The notes under the pieces were generated by a model. It saw nothing but the letters and a program-made list of their open reading frames with translations. It ran no database searches and had not been told where the DNA came from. From positions 347,501 to 411,500 of the forward strand of contig JAEMWC010000764.1 of NCBI GenBank assembly GCA_016490735.1: a DNA stretch of 64,000 nt, given 5' to 3'. The position numbers and the translations under genes were made by a program. This stretch comes from Pachyseris speciosa (taxonomy: Eukaryota > Cnidaria > Anthozoa > Scleractinia > Pachyseridae). Of the stretch, positions 31,030-43,259 are shown one piece after another. Within the stretch, counting starts at the first letter, position 1. Each line of letters opens with the position of its first letter.

Positions 31030-31427
31030 TCCACATGGCGGTGGAAACCCCCGGTTAGGTGAGGCCCCCCACCTAGCCATGGTAAGAAAAAAATGGCCTT
31101 CACATGCAACCCCGGGACGCTGGGGTGAGATTTAAAATGCTATCGCGTGGTCGCTAAGTACGTATATTAACAAAGAATTCAGAGACAATTGCCCGGATGA
31201 ACATCATCCCGCCCCACCTCCAGCATTCACATGGAGAAAACTCACCCCAGCTAAGCGGGTTACCCGCCCTGGCTGACCGGGCAACCCGCCTTGGTGAGGT
31301 ACCCCACTCCACATGTGAACGCGATCGAGAAATAAAGAGAGAGTGTATGGAGACTTTGGTAACCCCACCGAGGTGGGGTACCTCACCTTCCGGGGTCCCC
31401 CACCTCCATGTGAACAGGCCCTAAAAG
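31030..31427. mobile_element. GGGGTACCTCACC inverted-repeat element
   Basis: The ends CCACATGGCGGTGGAAACCC and, inverted, CACATGGAGGTGGGGGACCC bound a C/G-rich element with internal palindromes (GGTAACCCCACCGAGGTGGGGTACC at 31359-31383 region). A truncated copy of its right end is at 35697-35747. It is a common cnidarian-type repeat. Confidence 0.55.
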
Positions 31428-34237
31428 CGCCGATTTCTCTTTTTTTTAATTATTTCGGGATTCGAAAAGGATTAATTTGATAGGCCTTCGGGCAATTTGC
31501 TCTTTTTTTACCCAAATATTTCAGTCGCATGACATTTACCCAAGCGTATCTTACTCTCCGATCATACGAGCATCGCAGGACATTCCGAAACATGTTTTTC
31601 CCCCTGAAAGCAAAAAGGATTTTTCTCATGTTGCGAACATCTGAAAAAACATTTTTATGAATTCCAGTTCTTGAAAGCTATTCGATCCTAATTTCTAAGC
31701 ACAGTTTGGCACTGGATAACTTTGTGGGTCTGTTGGCAGACCGCCAGACGCCTCGCAAGCCATAGCGATAAGGCTTTACAACGCCCTCTGAGTAAAACAT
31801 AAAGAAACACGAAACACTTTACCGATCATTTTCACTAAGACCATCAGGATTTAATTAGAGTTGTGTTATATGGGCATGTATTTTGTATATTCAAACTTGA
31901 ATAAGTCTTAATTTCGGCTTCCTTGAATCGCGCGCAAATCTGTCGGAAAACATATAATAGAGCAATACAAAGTTACTGCACGTGCGTTATCAAAGTGTTG
32001 GTACATTTTCGTAGACGTTGTCTACAGAACACGGAGCCACATTAAAACGCCATCCTTACACTGTTCGTGAATGTTCCAGCTACATTGTACAACTTGAACA
32101 GCTTGGGATTATCGTGACTGAAGTATTTCAAATAACATGAACCTCCGTATATTTCATTTGAATTGAGAGGCCATTAAGGAACACCTTATCTGATTCCACG
32201 GATGAATGTTTGTTAAAAATGAAACAAAAGGCCACAAGAACATCATAATGGCAAAGAGAGCTCAATTATGAAAATGTCTCACTGAGTTGTCCTTACACCG
32301 ATTACTCAGTTAAATTAACAAGCATTTGAACTTTCAACTCCAATACATGAAAGTAAAATTCCTTTTTCTCAAATCAGAAATGCCACTTGAGAGCCATATT
32401 GAGGCACCAAGCTATTCCAAGTACGGGTAAGCTGTAAAGTAGATTTCAAGTGGACTTTGATTAGGCTGTTTGATTCCAGTTTAAACAACAAGGAATTAAG
32501 ACTTGTACAAAAGATTTTTGCCCTTCCGTTTTGAATGTTCCGTACCTCTAGCTTAACATTAGCTTTGGTAAAAATATTTTGATTGGGAAGAATGAAATCC
32601 TTGGTTAAGTTTAAATCGTGGATTAGAATCAATCGGTTTTCGAACAATTGGACCCTCTATGTATGAACTCGAACAAATATTTCCTGCCGGCTCTTTAGTT
32701 GGGTTGAAGAAAAACTACTTTTCACTTTTTAAGGTTTAAGACGACTGTGATGAGTCCTTCCGGCTAATTGGTTGAGAAGAAAACCTACTTTTCACTTTTT
32801 AAGGTTTAAGACGACTATGACGAGTATGGTGTTCCGATTTCATACGATTCTGAAAACATGAAGGAAAAAAAGCGCCAACTATAAAAATAAAATAAAAAAA
32901 ATTGCGCGATTGCCACATGTGCCTTGTAAGACAAAAATCAGTGAATAATGGCGCAGCGCCTAAGTCCGAAAGGTAACCTATTGCAAGGGAAAAAGCTCCG
33001 GAGTAATTTAAAACTCGCAATAAAAGATTGAATTAAAAGACAGCTAACATTGGCACGTATAAACGCACGATGATAGAGCTAAAACGAAAATCACAAAAAC
33101 AGGGAACTACCAAAAACCCTAAAATTACGAAATCGATGATCAAGTTAGAGGCTCATGTTTAGCACTGACACTTTTTGACATTTTGGAGAGTTTTGGTTTA
33201 TGTATTAATATAATTATCTGCTTGAAAACCACTTAACACCTACCTCATCAGCATGTCATCACAAGTCAGTGATTCTGATGATGCTTGGATGATTCGAAAA
33301 CTAATGATTCCGATGGTCTTTGAGTCAAATACTAAAAATTGAATCGATTTTTTTAGTTTAGTTTTGCTTTTTCCTTTTTTTTATATGTGTCATATAAACA
33401 CTCAGAGGAAGCCGAATCTTTTGAATGACAATTGTTATAAAGGACCAGTCTGAAGTTAATGCAATTAACTGCTTGAAAACGACTTTACGCTTACCACATC
33501 AGCGTGTCAGTCATCGCCAATGATTCTAATGATCCTTGGATGACTCCAAACCAATGATTCCGATGGTCTTCGAGTCAAATACTACTCTCTAGATCAGTTC
33601 TTTAAAGAAAGTTTTTAGTTTTTTGTATGTATATAAAACTCAGAGAAATACAATCTTTTCGGGAATGACAAATGCTATAGCGGACCACCTTGTTATAAAG
33701 GACCAGTGTTTAATTTAGTCGGCTGATAAAAACTCCTCTGAAGAAATCCGATACCTCCATAAGTGGCCACGGTGTTTCAGAGAAATAAAATCTTTTGGAA
33801 TGACAAATGCTATAGAGGACCACCTTGTTATAAAGGACCAGTGTTTAATTTAGTCGGCTGATAAAAACTCCTCTGAAGAAATTCGATACCTCCATAAGTG
33901 GCCACGGTGTTTCGTTCTTATTCTGTGGATGAGTGCTCGTTAGATATTCAACAAAAGACTCTACTAGAACTTTATCAGCTGTCACAGGTAGACGAAAAAC
34001 CAGTTGAAGTTTAAAACTCATAAAAAGAATCACCGCCATTCAGCCGTTATCTCTCTCACGTCGCATTTGAATCAGCCGAAAACCTGTTGTAACCTGATAC
34101 AGTAAAAGACATATCATTACCAGAAATCCGCGTCACGTTTATCAGGAGATAATTTATTCATGCGTCACGCTGCCTTTAAAATGGCCGCCGGAGTTACTAC
34201 ATGTAAAGAATGTATGAATTTCAACAGAAAACTTTAG

Positions 34238-35605
34238 ATAAATTTAGCGGTGGCAACGCTGCTTATTTTCCGCATGTCGCATATGAAATATTAACCTTTA
34301 GTAGAGTGTTCTTTGTTGCTTTTTAGACCGAAAGTTGAAAAACTTTGGTTACTGACCCCTATACAGTCCCTATTTTAGTCAGGTTTTAGTAAAATTACTC
34401 ACCTTTAATACAAATTTTGCAATGCATTTCCTCGTTCTGACAATCTTCCGCAGGTTCGAGTTACATTACTAGGGAATGAGCTTTCCAAAATAGCCGCTTT
34501 TAACCGATTCTATGAAGGATAAGTCCCGACAAAATCACAACAAGAAGGTGCAAAATGCGCAGCCACTCGATGTTAGGCTTCACTGAGCAAAGCATTGCCC
34601 TGAGAATTGTCGAAGGCAAGAAATAAAGTGAGAGTTTCTGCTCTTTCTTCATAGTCGCTAGCCATTATTGACATTATTCAGTTTGACAAAACCAAGCCTT
34701 TTTTGCATAAGTCCGCCAGTGTAAAGAATTGCTTTAATTTAGTCGCTCTCGACGCCTTCGTTCAAAAGCCGCCATCTTGGAAACTCGCGTGTCTAGCGCA
34801 TGGCGAGAAATCTCGGACATGGTTTTTCGTGTGGATTACATTGAGACCTCTTTATAATGGTATAAGCCGCTATTAAAAGTGGTGTAACTCGGGCTCACAA
34901 TCACGATACAGTTGGAAGGGTAAAACACAATGGTGTTTACCCCTAAATAAAAGCTGCAGAATTCCAAAAGCGATGAAACGGCAGTAATTTATCTTCCGAA
35001 CGAGATGTCTTGCAGGAAATTTGGATGATTTTCGGTGGGGATATCACAGATCGAAAATCATAGATTTTTGCCGTGAGATGTTTACTGAAATTTACCATGT
35101 TTTCCCTCCTGGAAACCGCAGCAGATTTAAATCGGCGAATGTTAAAGGTACTTCGACCTAAAAGTAAGCGCCTTCGCGTTTACGAAAGAGATGGAAACTG
35201 ATGTGTACGATGAACTGTGACGCGAACTGGAGCACTGGAGCAGGGTTTCATTTGGCCTTTTGGAGAGAAAAGTCAAACAAGCCCGTGTCAGAAAATTATG
35301 CTTACTGTTTATCTGAAAACCGCAACGGATACAACTTGTACAGTGAGAATTAAAGCAAAGTCATTTAAAAGAACAACCGTACTAATCAAATCTGATGGAA
35401 ACCGGTACATGCGAATGTTTTGAGGGCAGCATTTTTCGATTTTTAGTCTTTTCTCAGTCAATTCTCTGTAATGTGAAATGCCTGATATTTTGTGTAAACT
35501 TTCATTGCGCATGCCTGTCTCGAATTCTTCGCTATGGTGTCTAGCGTGTAACCGCATACCTTTGAGTCGCGGGAGCAAAATGTCGCCGATTTCTGGTAAT
35601 GTTAA
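34238..35605. repeat. dispersed repeat copy B
   Basis: Sister of 16199-17150. It shows the uninserted MITE target as a single TTA (about 34573-34575) and carries its own 738-bp insertion. Confidence 0.8.
34799..35536. mobile_element. 738-bp element with 10-bp target duplication
   Basis: It is flanked by perfect GTGTCTAGCG repeats (34789-34798, 35537-35546), while the sister copy at 17.09 kb has one. Inverted ends are CATGGCGAGAAATCTCGGAC and CATAGCGAAGAATTCGAGAC, imperfect over about 22 bp. There is no transposase frame. A 9-10 bp duplication suits a MULE-type element; the ends do not match the MULE at 6.5 kb. Confidence 0.75.
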
Positions 35606-38478
35606 TCAAACTATAGAAAAGCGAGATGATCATCTTTAGAAACGTTGGCCAAGATCCTTGTACGTACAAAGTGAAGCTGCTCATGTAGATGAAGGCAGGG
35701 TACCTCACCCTCCCGGGGTCCCCCACCTCCATGTGAACAGGCCCTAAAAGCGCCGATTTCTCTTTTTTTAAATTATTTCGGGATTCGAAAAGGATTAATT
35801 TAATAGGCCTTCGGGTAATTTGCTCTTTTTTTACCCAAATATTTCAGTCGCATGACATTTACCCAAGCGTATTTTACTCTCCGAATATACGAGCTGCGCA
35901 AGACATTCCGAAACATGTTTTTCCCCCTGAAAGCAAAAAGGATTTTTCTCATGTTGCGAACATCTGAAAAAACATTTTTATGAATTCCAGTTCTTGAAAG
36001 CTATTCGATCCTAATTTCTAAGCACAGTTTGGCACTGGATAACTTTGTGGGTCTGTTGGCAGACCGCCAGACGCCTCGCAAGCCACAGCGATAAGGCTTT
36101 ACAACGCCCTCTGAATAAAACATAAAGAAACACGAAACACTTTACTGATTATTTTCACCATCAGGATTTAATTAGAGTTGTGTTATATGGGCATGTATAT
36201 TCAAACTTGAATAAGTCTTAATTTCGGCTTCCTTGCGCGCAAATCTGTCGGAAAACATTATATAATAGAGCAATACAAAGGTACTGCACGTGCGTTATCA
36301 AAGTGTTGGTACATTTTCGTAAACGTTTTCTACAGAACACGGAGCCAAGCCAAGTTAAAAGCCATCCTTACACTGTTCGAGAATGTTCCAGCTACATTGT
36401 TCAACTTGAACAGCTTTGGATTATCGTGAAGCAGTTCAAGTTACTTGAACCTCTATAGATTGCCTTTGAATTGACGTATTCGCTGGGTTTCGAGAAATCC
36501 GATCCCATTATGAGGCCAAGTTTTCTGATTCTACGGAACGATGAATGTTTGTTAAAATGAAACAAAAGGCCACAAGAATATCATAATGGTAAAGAGGGCT
36601 TAATTATGAAAATGTCTCACTGAGTTACCTTACACCGATCACTTAGTTAAATAACAAGCATTTGAACTTTCAACTCCAATACATGAAAATAAAATTCCTT
36701 TTCTTCAAATCAGAAATGACACTAGAGAGCCATATTGAGGCCACCAGTTATTCCAAGTACGATTAAGCTAAAGTAGATTTCAATAGACTTTGATTCCAGT
36801 TTAAAGAACAAGTAATTAAGACTTGTACAAAAGATTTTTGTCCTTACGTTTTGAATGTTCTGTACCTTTACCTTAACATTAGCTTTGGCAAAAAATTTTT
36901 GATTGGGAAGAATGAAATCCTTGGTCAAGTTTAAATCGTGGATTAGAATCAATCGGTTTTCGAACAATTGAACCCTCTATGTATGAACTGGAATAAATAT
37001 TTCCTGCCGGCTTATTGGTTGCGAAAAAAACCAACTTTTCACTTTTTAAGGTTAAGACGACTATGACGAGTATGGTGTTCCGGTTTCATTACGATTCTGA
37101 ACATGAAGAAAAAAAAGCGACAACTATAAAAAAAATTGCGCGATTGCCACATGTTGTGCTTTGTAAGACAAAAATCAAGTGAATAATGGCGCAGCGCCTA
37201 AGTCCGAAAGGTAACCTATTGCAAGGGAAAAAGCTCCAGAGTAATTTAAAACTCGCAATAAAAAATTGAATTAAAAGACAGCTAACATTGGCACGTATAA
37301 ACGCACGATGATAGAGCTAAAACGAAAATCAGCCATATTGAGGCAACCAGTTATTCCAAGTACAATTGAGCTAAAGTAGATTTCAAGTAGACTTTGATTC
37401 CAGTTTAATGAACAAGGAATTAAGACTTGTACAAAAGATTTTTGTCCTTAAGTTTTGAATGTTCTGTACCTTTAGCTTAACATTAGCTTTGGCAAAAATA
37501 TTTTGATTCATTTCATATATGATTCATTTCATACATCATTCACAAGAATGAAATCGTTGGTCAAGTTTAAATCGTGGATTAGAATCGATCAGTTTTTCGA
37601 ACAATTGGACCCTGTATGTATGAACTCGAATAAATATTTCCTGCCGGCTCTTTAGTTGGGTTGAAGAAAAACTACTTTTCACTTCTTAAGTTTAACACAA
37701 CTGTGACGAGTATGGTGTTCCGGTTTCATACTATTGTGAGAACATGAAAAAAAAACCGACAACTATAAAAAAAAATTGCGCGATTGTCACACGGGCTTGT
37801 AAGACAAAAATCAGTGAATAATGGCGCAGCGCCTAAATCCGAAAGGGACTATTGCTACGGGAAAAACCTCCAGAGTAATTTTGAAACTCCCAATAGAAAA
37901 TTGGATTTAAAAGACAGCTAACATTGGCACGTATAAACGCATGATGTTCAGGAGCTCAAACGAAAATCACAAAACAGGGAGCTAACGAAAACCCTAATAT
38001 TGTTTAGCACTACAACACTTTTTTTTACATTTTGGAGAGTTTTGGTTTGAGTATGGAAGCTTAATATAATTAACTGCTTGAAAACCACTTTACACCTACC
38101 TCATCAGCATGCGTGTCACCACTAGCCAATGATTCTGATGATGCTTGGATGATTCGAAAACTAATGATTCCGATGTTCTTTGAGTCAAATACTTAAATCG
38201 ACTTTTTTTTTTTTTTTTTTAGTTTTATTTTGTTTTTGCGTTTTTATATGTATATAAAACTCAGAGGAAGTCGAATCTTTTGAATAACAATTGTTATAAA
38301 GGACCATTTCTTAACTTAATGCAATTAACTGCTTAAAAACGACTTTACGCTGACCCCATCAGCGTGTCAGCTATCACTAGCCAATGATTCTAATGATCAT
38401 AGACCGATATCACATTTCTGAAGCTGATTCTGCCTTGCCAACCGCACGACTCTAACACCTACGCAGATTGCAGACATC

Positions 38479-38964
38479 TTGAGTTTCGTTCTTAGATCCA
38501 CGTACTTCCAGTATAATGGACTGATTTACGAACAGCAAGAAGGAGCAGCCATGGGTAGCCCGGCATCCGCAGTGATAGCTAACCTCTACATGGAGGGTTT
38601 TGAGGAGCAAGCTTTTACATCGACGCCCTGTACACCTAAGATCTGGAAACGCTATGTGGATGACACCTTTACCATCTTAAATCGGGACAAAGTTGACTCG
38701 TTCTTACAACACCTGAATAGTCAACAGCCGACGATCCGTTTCACAATGGAAACTGAGAATGACAACTCAATTCCCTTCCTTGATACGTTGATCATCAAGG
38801 ATTCGAACGGATACCTCTCTACCAGTGTTTACAGAAAGCCTACACACACCGACCAGTACCTAGCGTATGATTCACACCACCCGCAATCTGTAAAACGCGG
38901 TATTGTCAAGTGCCTGTACAATCGATCTAAACCTCATAACAAAACCATCAGTTATCTCTCATGA
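38479..38964 (+). CDS. Penelope-like reverse transcriptase, C-terminal half
   Basis: It reads LSFVLRSTYFQYNGLIYEQ, EGAAMGSPASAVIANLYME, then KRYVDDTFTIL with the YVDD catalytic motif, IPFLDTLI and STSVYRKPTHTDQYL. The order (MGSPxSxxxAxxxM, YVDD, PFLD, YRKPTHTDxYL) is that of Penelope-like RTs. A TGA at 38962 splits it from the linker region. Upstream fingers and motif A are absent, so it is inactive. Confidence 0.9.
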   Translation: MSFVLRSTYFQYNGLIYEQQEGAAMGSPASAVIANLYMEGFEEQAFTSTPCTPKIWKRYVDDTFTILNRDKVDSFLQHLNSQQPTIRFTMETENDNSIPFLDTLIIKDSNGYLSTSVYRKPTHTDQYLAYDSHHPQSVKRGIVKCLYNRSKPHNKTISYLS

Positions 38965-39712
38965 AAGAAACACCTCTCATCGGTCCTTGTTTCCAACGGT
39001 TATCCGTTTTCGTTTGTAAAAAATCTTACGAAAACCAAGGGACGAACAACCACTAAAGAACCTGAACCCGGAATTAAATCTACTGTGGTTCTGCCATACG
39101 TCAAAGGCACATCGGAGGCTTTTCGCCGTTGCCTACAACAACAAGGCATATGGACTGTTTTCAGATCTGACACAACTCTTAGATCACACCTAGTGCGACC
39201 TAAGGACATTGTCATCCAGTAAACAAGACGGAGTAGTCTACAAGATTCCCTGCGAATGTGGCAAGGTTTATATTGGAGAGACGGAAAGATCTATGCATGA
39301 ACGGATTAAGGAACACGATAGAGACATACGGCTTGCTCGAACCCAATCCTCCGCCGTTTCAGAACATAGCAACGCGACCGGACATTATCCGTTCTGGACG
39401 AAGTTAAATTTATTGACCGAGACCCACATTGGTACACCGTAAGGTTAAAGAGGCTATTCACATAAGACTTCACCTAACAAAATTAACAGGGATACTGGAA
39501 TTGAAATTCCTGAAGCGTGGATGCCCACGATCAGACAACACAACAGCCGATCAGTACCAAAGCGGACGGCTGAGGGAACAATTTCTAGTCTGAACGACAA
39601 GGATCGAAATCCTCCAATCAACAACAGTCTAAGCGAGGATCGAAACGCACCAATCACGGCCAGCCATGGTGCTTACACGCAACCAGTCGACACCATCGCC
39701 TGATGAAGACCA
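38965..39712 (+). pseudogene. Penelope-like linker and GIY-YIG endonuclease, frameshifted
   Basis: After the stop the same protein continues as NGYPFSFVKNL, STVVLPYVKGTSEAFRRCL and, in another frame from about 39209, GVVYKIPCECGKVYIGET and SMHERIKEHDRDIRLAR: the VVYKIPC...VYIGET block is the GIY-YIG nuclease core. SAVSEHSNATGHYPFW follows, then another frame change at about 39430 and GIEIPEAWMPTIRQHNSRS to a TGA at about 39701. At least two frame changes. Confidence 0.8.
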
Positions 39713-40454
39713 GCATTATAGCGGTCGAAACGTCGCGATCCACATCTTTGTGACTCAATCGTGAGACAAAAGATTAACTCAGCTATCAATAGATTTTGCC
39801 CGTCCAGACTCGTCATCAGGATGAGTTCTAGCTCCCATTGGATAAGATCCTTTGTGTTTGCTCGTTTTGTGGACGAGGCTGGACGGGCAAATCTATTGTT
39901 CACAACAAGCGTGATATTAGTCTATTGGATGGCTCCAAACCAATGATTCCGATGGTCTTCGAGTCAAATACTATTCTCTAGATCATTTCTTTAAAGAATG
40001 TTTTTAGTTTTTTATATTTAAATAAAACTCAGAGGAAGTCGAATCTTTTGGAAGGACAAATCCTATAAAGGACCACCTTGTTATAAAGGACCAGTGTTTA
40101 ACTTTATTTCAATTTAGTCAGCTGACTAAAACTCCTCTGAAGAAATCCGATACCACTATAAGTGGCGCGGACGGTTTTTGTGGCTTACTGTCTCCTTATG
40201 GAGGCGAAGCCACTTTGTTGTCGCGTTGAGTTAACAAGTGAGTGAGCAATAGAATACGAACGACCTACGAACTCTGCCGATTTTGATCCGATATTCTTCG
40301 ATCTTAGCTTTTGCTTGTTCCTTCCCTGCCTCCCCTAGAGAGGTCTTTGTCTCTTGTTGTTCCAATTGTCTTCAGAATAATAAAGCAATCATAATCCACT
40401 AACTGCGAAAGTCTTGGGGAGAGAGCAGTATGCCGGTCTTAGAAGCGAAACACA

Positions 40455-40826
40455 GCTCTTTGAAACAGTAAATCGGAAGAAAGAGTTCTAAGGATCACTC
40501 GACAGCTAGAACAGTGGAAATTGGTCAGTTCATAGCGAAGAAATCCCTCTTGGATGTCTTGGTTTCAGCGAGACGAGGCAGAGGAAATGGATCTTCCCGG
40601 AATAATCACAACAAGTCATCGCAAAGTCATCTCCGAATCGTTTTGCTTTTTGAAACAGTAAATCGGAAGAAAAAGGTTCTTAGGAACACTCGACAGCTAG
40701 AACAACAGAAATTGGTCAGTTCATAGTGAAGAAATCCCTCCTCGAGGACAGATTGTGGTTTAAGCGAGGCATACAAAGATGGATCTTCCCGGAATAATCA
40801 CAACAAGTCATCGCAAGAATTTTAGA
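40455..40826. repeat. direct duplication, about 187-bp unit
   Basis: Copies at about 40455-40625 and 40642-40826 share GAAACAGTAAATCGGAAGAA, TTGGTCAGTTCATAG and GGATCTTCCCGGAATAATCA with small indels. Confidence 0.85.
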
Positions 40827-41997
40827 CTTTCTCCGAATCGTTTGGGCGCTTCTTGGAATCCACCTTCCCAAAAATTACAGATTTGAATCTGAATTTTTAC
40901 GGTACTTTATCTTTCATCTTTATTACAGCGAAATTTGCAAGAAACGGGTCAAATGAATTGTGCTTCAAAGCCAGTAACTCTGTTCGCCTTCGCGTACATT
41001 TACTAATTGAACGAGTTTGCCTTTTAGGCATAGATACAGGCTGAATAAATTTTTTTTATTTAGGAAAACCTATTGTCTGTTTTTGTGTGTCTTTGTTCCC
41101 AGAATTTTGTAATTTTACTCGATCTATTTCAACAAACCAAAATCCTAGGTCGCAGCACAAATCAAATTCGCCTATGTGACGACAGGATCAAATTTCGCTG
41201 CAAAATTTTAACAACCTTTGATTGGCAACAAGTGTATTTTATTTGGAAATAAGGAATTCTAACTATCGCTGACCAAAGGAGTGTTGTATCTTTCACCCGG
41301 CCTGTAAGTTGTCTGTTTGTTCTTTTACCACAATTTAATACATGGGCACTAGACTTGAAAAGAATGAAATCTATTTTTTCGTGTTCACTCTCAATATCTA
41401 TCTTCGCTGCTTTGCTCAAGTATGGCAAGCCAAATGTAGCAATATTCAACTCATCTAATTTTATATTCAGTTATGTATTTTGTTTTCAACTATTGGTTTA
41501 ATATTCAACTTTTATTCAACCTTCAACACATCATTCAACATTCAACTATTTATTCAACATTCAACTAGTCATTCAACATTCAAACACATCATTCAACGTT
41601 CAACTATTCATTCAACATTCAACGCATCATTCAACATTCAACTATTGATTTAACATTCAACTATTGATTTAATATTCAACTATTCATTCAACATTCAACG
41701 CATCATTCAACATTCAACTATTCATTCAACATTCAACACATCATTCAACATTCAACTATTCATTCAACATTCAACGCATCATTCAACATTCAACGAGTCA
41801 TTCAACCGGTCAGTATAAAATATGGACTGTGGACTGCGGACCCGGACTGCGGACTGGGTATAAAACGCAGACTGAGTATAAAATGAGGACTGAAGGCTGC
41901 AGACTAGGTACAAAACAATGTGCAAAAGGCGGGTGTAGTCATGGCCCACCCTATGGCCTCCCGGCAGTTGTTTTTTTTCTTTTTTAACTCAGTCCAT

Positions 41998-43099
41998 CCT
42001 GTGTAAACTGAACGTTTTCCATCAACACTCCCTGTCATACAAACGACTCTCTTAGTGGCGGTTCGCTCAAAATTTTTAGTGCTAAACAGACTCGTGGTAG
42101 ATTGGAATCAGGAAAACCAGAATGCCGTATAAATACAACTTTCAGGCAGCTATCAAGCAGCTATGGTCCTATTCCGTGTAGATCATCCAGCGAACTGGGT
42201 CCCAGTTTCCACAGAATCCAAACCAGCTTGAAATAGTGTAGCATCCAAGCATGCAATACACCTGCCCGTAGCCTTTACGGTATGAAACGTAATTATTTTA
42301 ATACTGAAGGCCTCATGTTTTCCCGTCGTTGGAACCATCGACAGTGTAAAGTTTATGCACATGTCATTGGCTTCCCAGTGGGGTCGACTCCCGGGCCTAC
42401 CAGGGAGACATGTCGGGACAATAAGGAGATGGATGTGATTATTTGCCCTAGGGAAGGGGAAAATCTTGACATTGTTTTACATCACAGATTAGGGGTGGGG
42501 AAATTCACAAGTTTGAATTCGACGTCACGGGGATTTTTAGCTGAGAGGCACCTCACCCAGTGGGAACCCCGGGGGAAATTCCTCAAGTTTGCTTGACTGA
42601 TTTTACAATCCCCCTGGTTAGCCCGGGGGTCGATCCCACAGGGAAGCCGATGACATATGCATTGTATTACATTGCATTACGCCTGGTGGTCAGAGCACAT
42701 AGATCAGGGGTTTATTCTTATATACTTTTGAAACAAAAATTGAAAGTAAGTTCAGCTCCAAGGTTTTTTTTTCTCTCCTCAATCTTTTTCTTCAAAGAAC
42801 ATTTTGGAAATTGCGACTGGAAATATAATTTGGGACAGCATCACAGAATCAAATGCACGTGCATTACCGTGGGAACGGTGAACAGTGATTGGTTGAAGTT
42901 TTCCCAAATTTACATACCTCAGGAGACGTGATTGTCTTGGAATTTTGGAAAACATTTAATTTAAAAAGAACTAAGGTCTAAAATATTCCGAATTCAGTTC
43001 TACCACGAGTCTGCTTAGCAAATTTGAGCGAAACGCCGCCGAGAGAGCAGAAGAGAGTCGTAGGTATGACAGATTGACGGAGAAGGTTGTTTACACAGG
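41998..43099. mobile_element. nested 1.1-kb TIR element
   Basis: Inverted arms of about 100 bp: CCTGTGTAAACTGAACG to CTCGTGGTAG at 41998-42102 and its inverse at 42996-43099. It sits inside the 4.3-kb foldback. No transposase frame. Confidence 0.7.
42355..42662. mobile_element. 308-bp foldback nested within the 1.1-kb element
   Basis: Arms of about 42 bp: ATGCACATGTCATTGGCTTC and, inverted, ATGCATATGTCATCGGCTTC, followed by GGGTCGACTCCCGGGC / GGATCGACCCCCGGGC. Confidence 0.7.
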
Positions 43100-43259
43100 T
43101 TTCCAGCAATGTTGCACTTTGTTGACAGCTGTATTAATTTCAGTCTTTTTTTATATTGTTTTTCTTAGCAAGAAGACCCGTCACGCTAGATTCCCGCCAT
43201 TTTTATCATATTTAGCCAATCATATTATACCTCCCTCGTGGAGTAGCGTGATCAAAAAA

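Larger units (their letters stand above)
28405..31762. repeat. array unit 1
   Basis: The most complete copy: core 28405-30480, (CTT)n 30606-30673, a segment 30690-31025 shared with the end of unit 3, a MITE-like inverted repeat 31030-31427, and a tail 31430-31762 shared with 35748-36083. Confidence 0.8.
31763..36083. repeat. array unit 2
   Basis: Core 31763-34110, with an internal 137-bp tandem duplication (about 33640-33776 and 33780-33905 both run through GACCACCTTGTTATAAAGGA). The 3' part is replaced by dispersed repeat copy B, then 35605-35690 (shared with 46175-46250) and the tail 35748-36083. Confidence 0.8.
38398..39924 (+). mobile_element. Penelope-like retroelement, 5'-truncated
   Basis: It encodes reverse transcriptase and GIY-YIG endonuclease remnants in plus orientation. 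It interrupts an array segment seen intact in units 1 and 2 (ATGATCCTTGGATGACTCCA). The 3' end has an inverted repeat: CAATAGATTTTGCCCGTCCA at 39787-39806 against CTGGACGGGCAAATCTATTG at 39879-39898. The N-terminal RT half is missing, as expected for target-primed insertion. Confidence 0.85.
36084..40170. repeat. array unit 3, 5' part
   Basis: The core is repeated with an extra internal direct duplication: 36727-37331 and 37332-38000 both begin AGCCATATTGAGGC and run through CCGGTTTCAT and GGCGCAGCGCCTAA. It resumes after the Penelope insertion at 39925. Confidence 0.75.

Noticed and set aside
41450..41830. Regular short direct repeats resembling a CRISPR array
   Set aside because: Repeats are contiguous without unique spacers, occur as an inverted pair, and lie in eukaryotic DNA.
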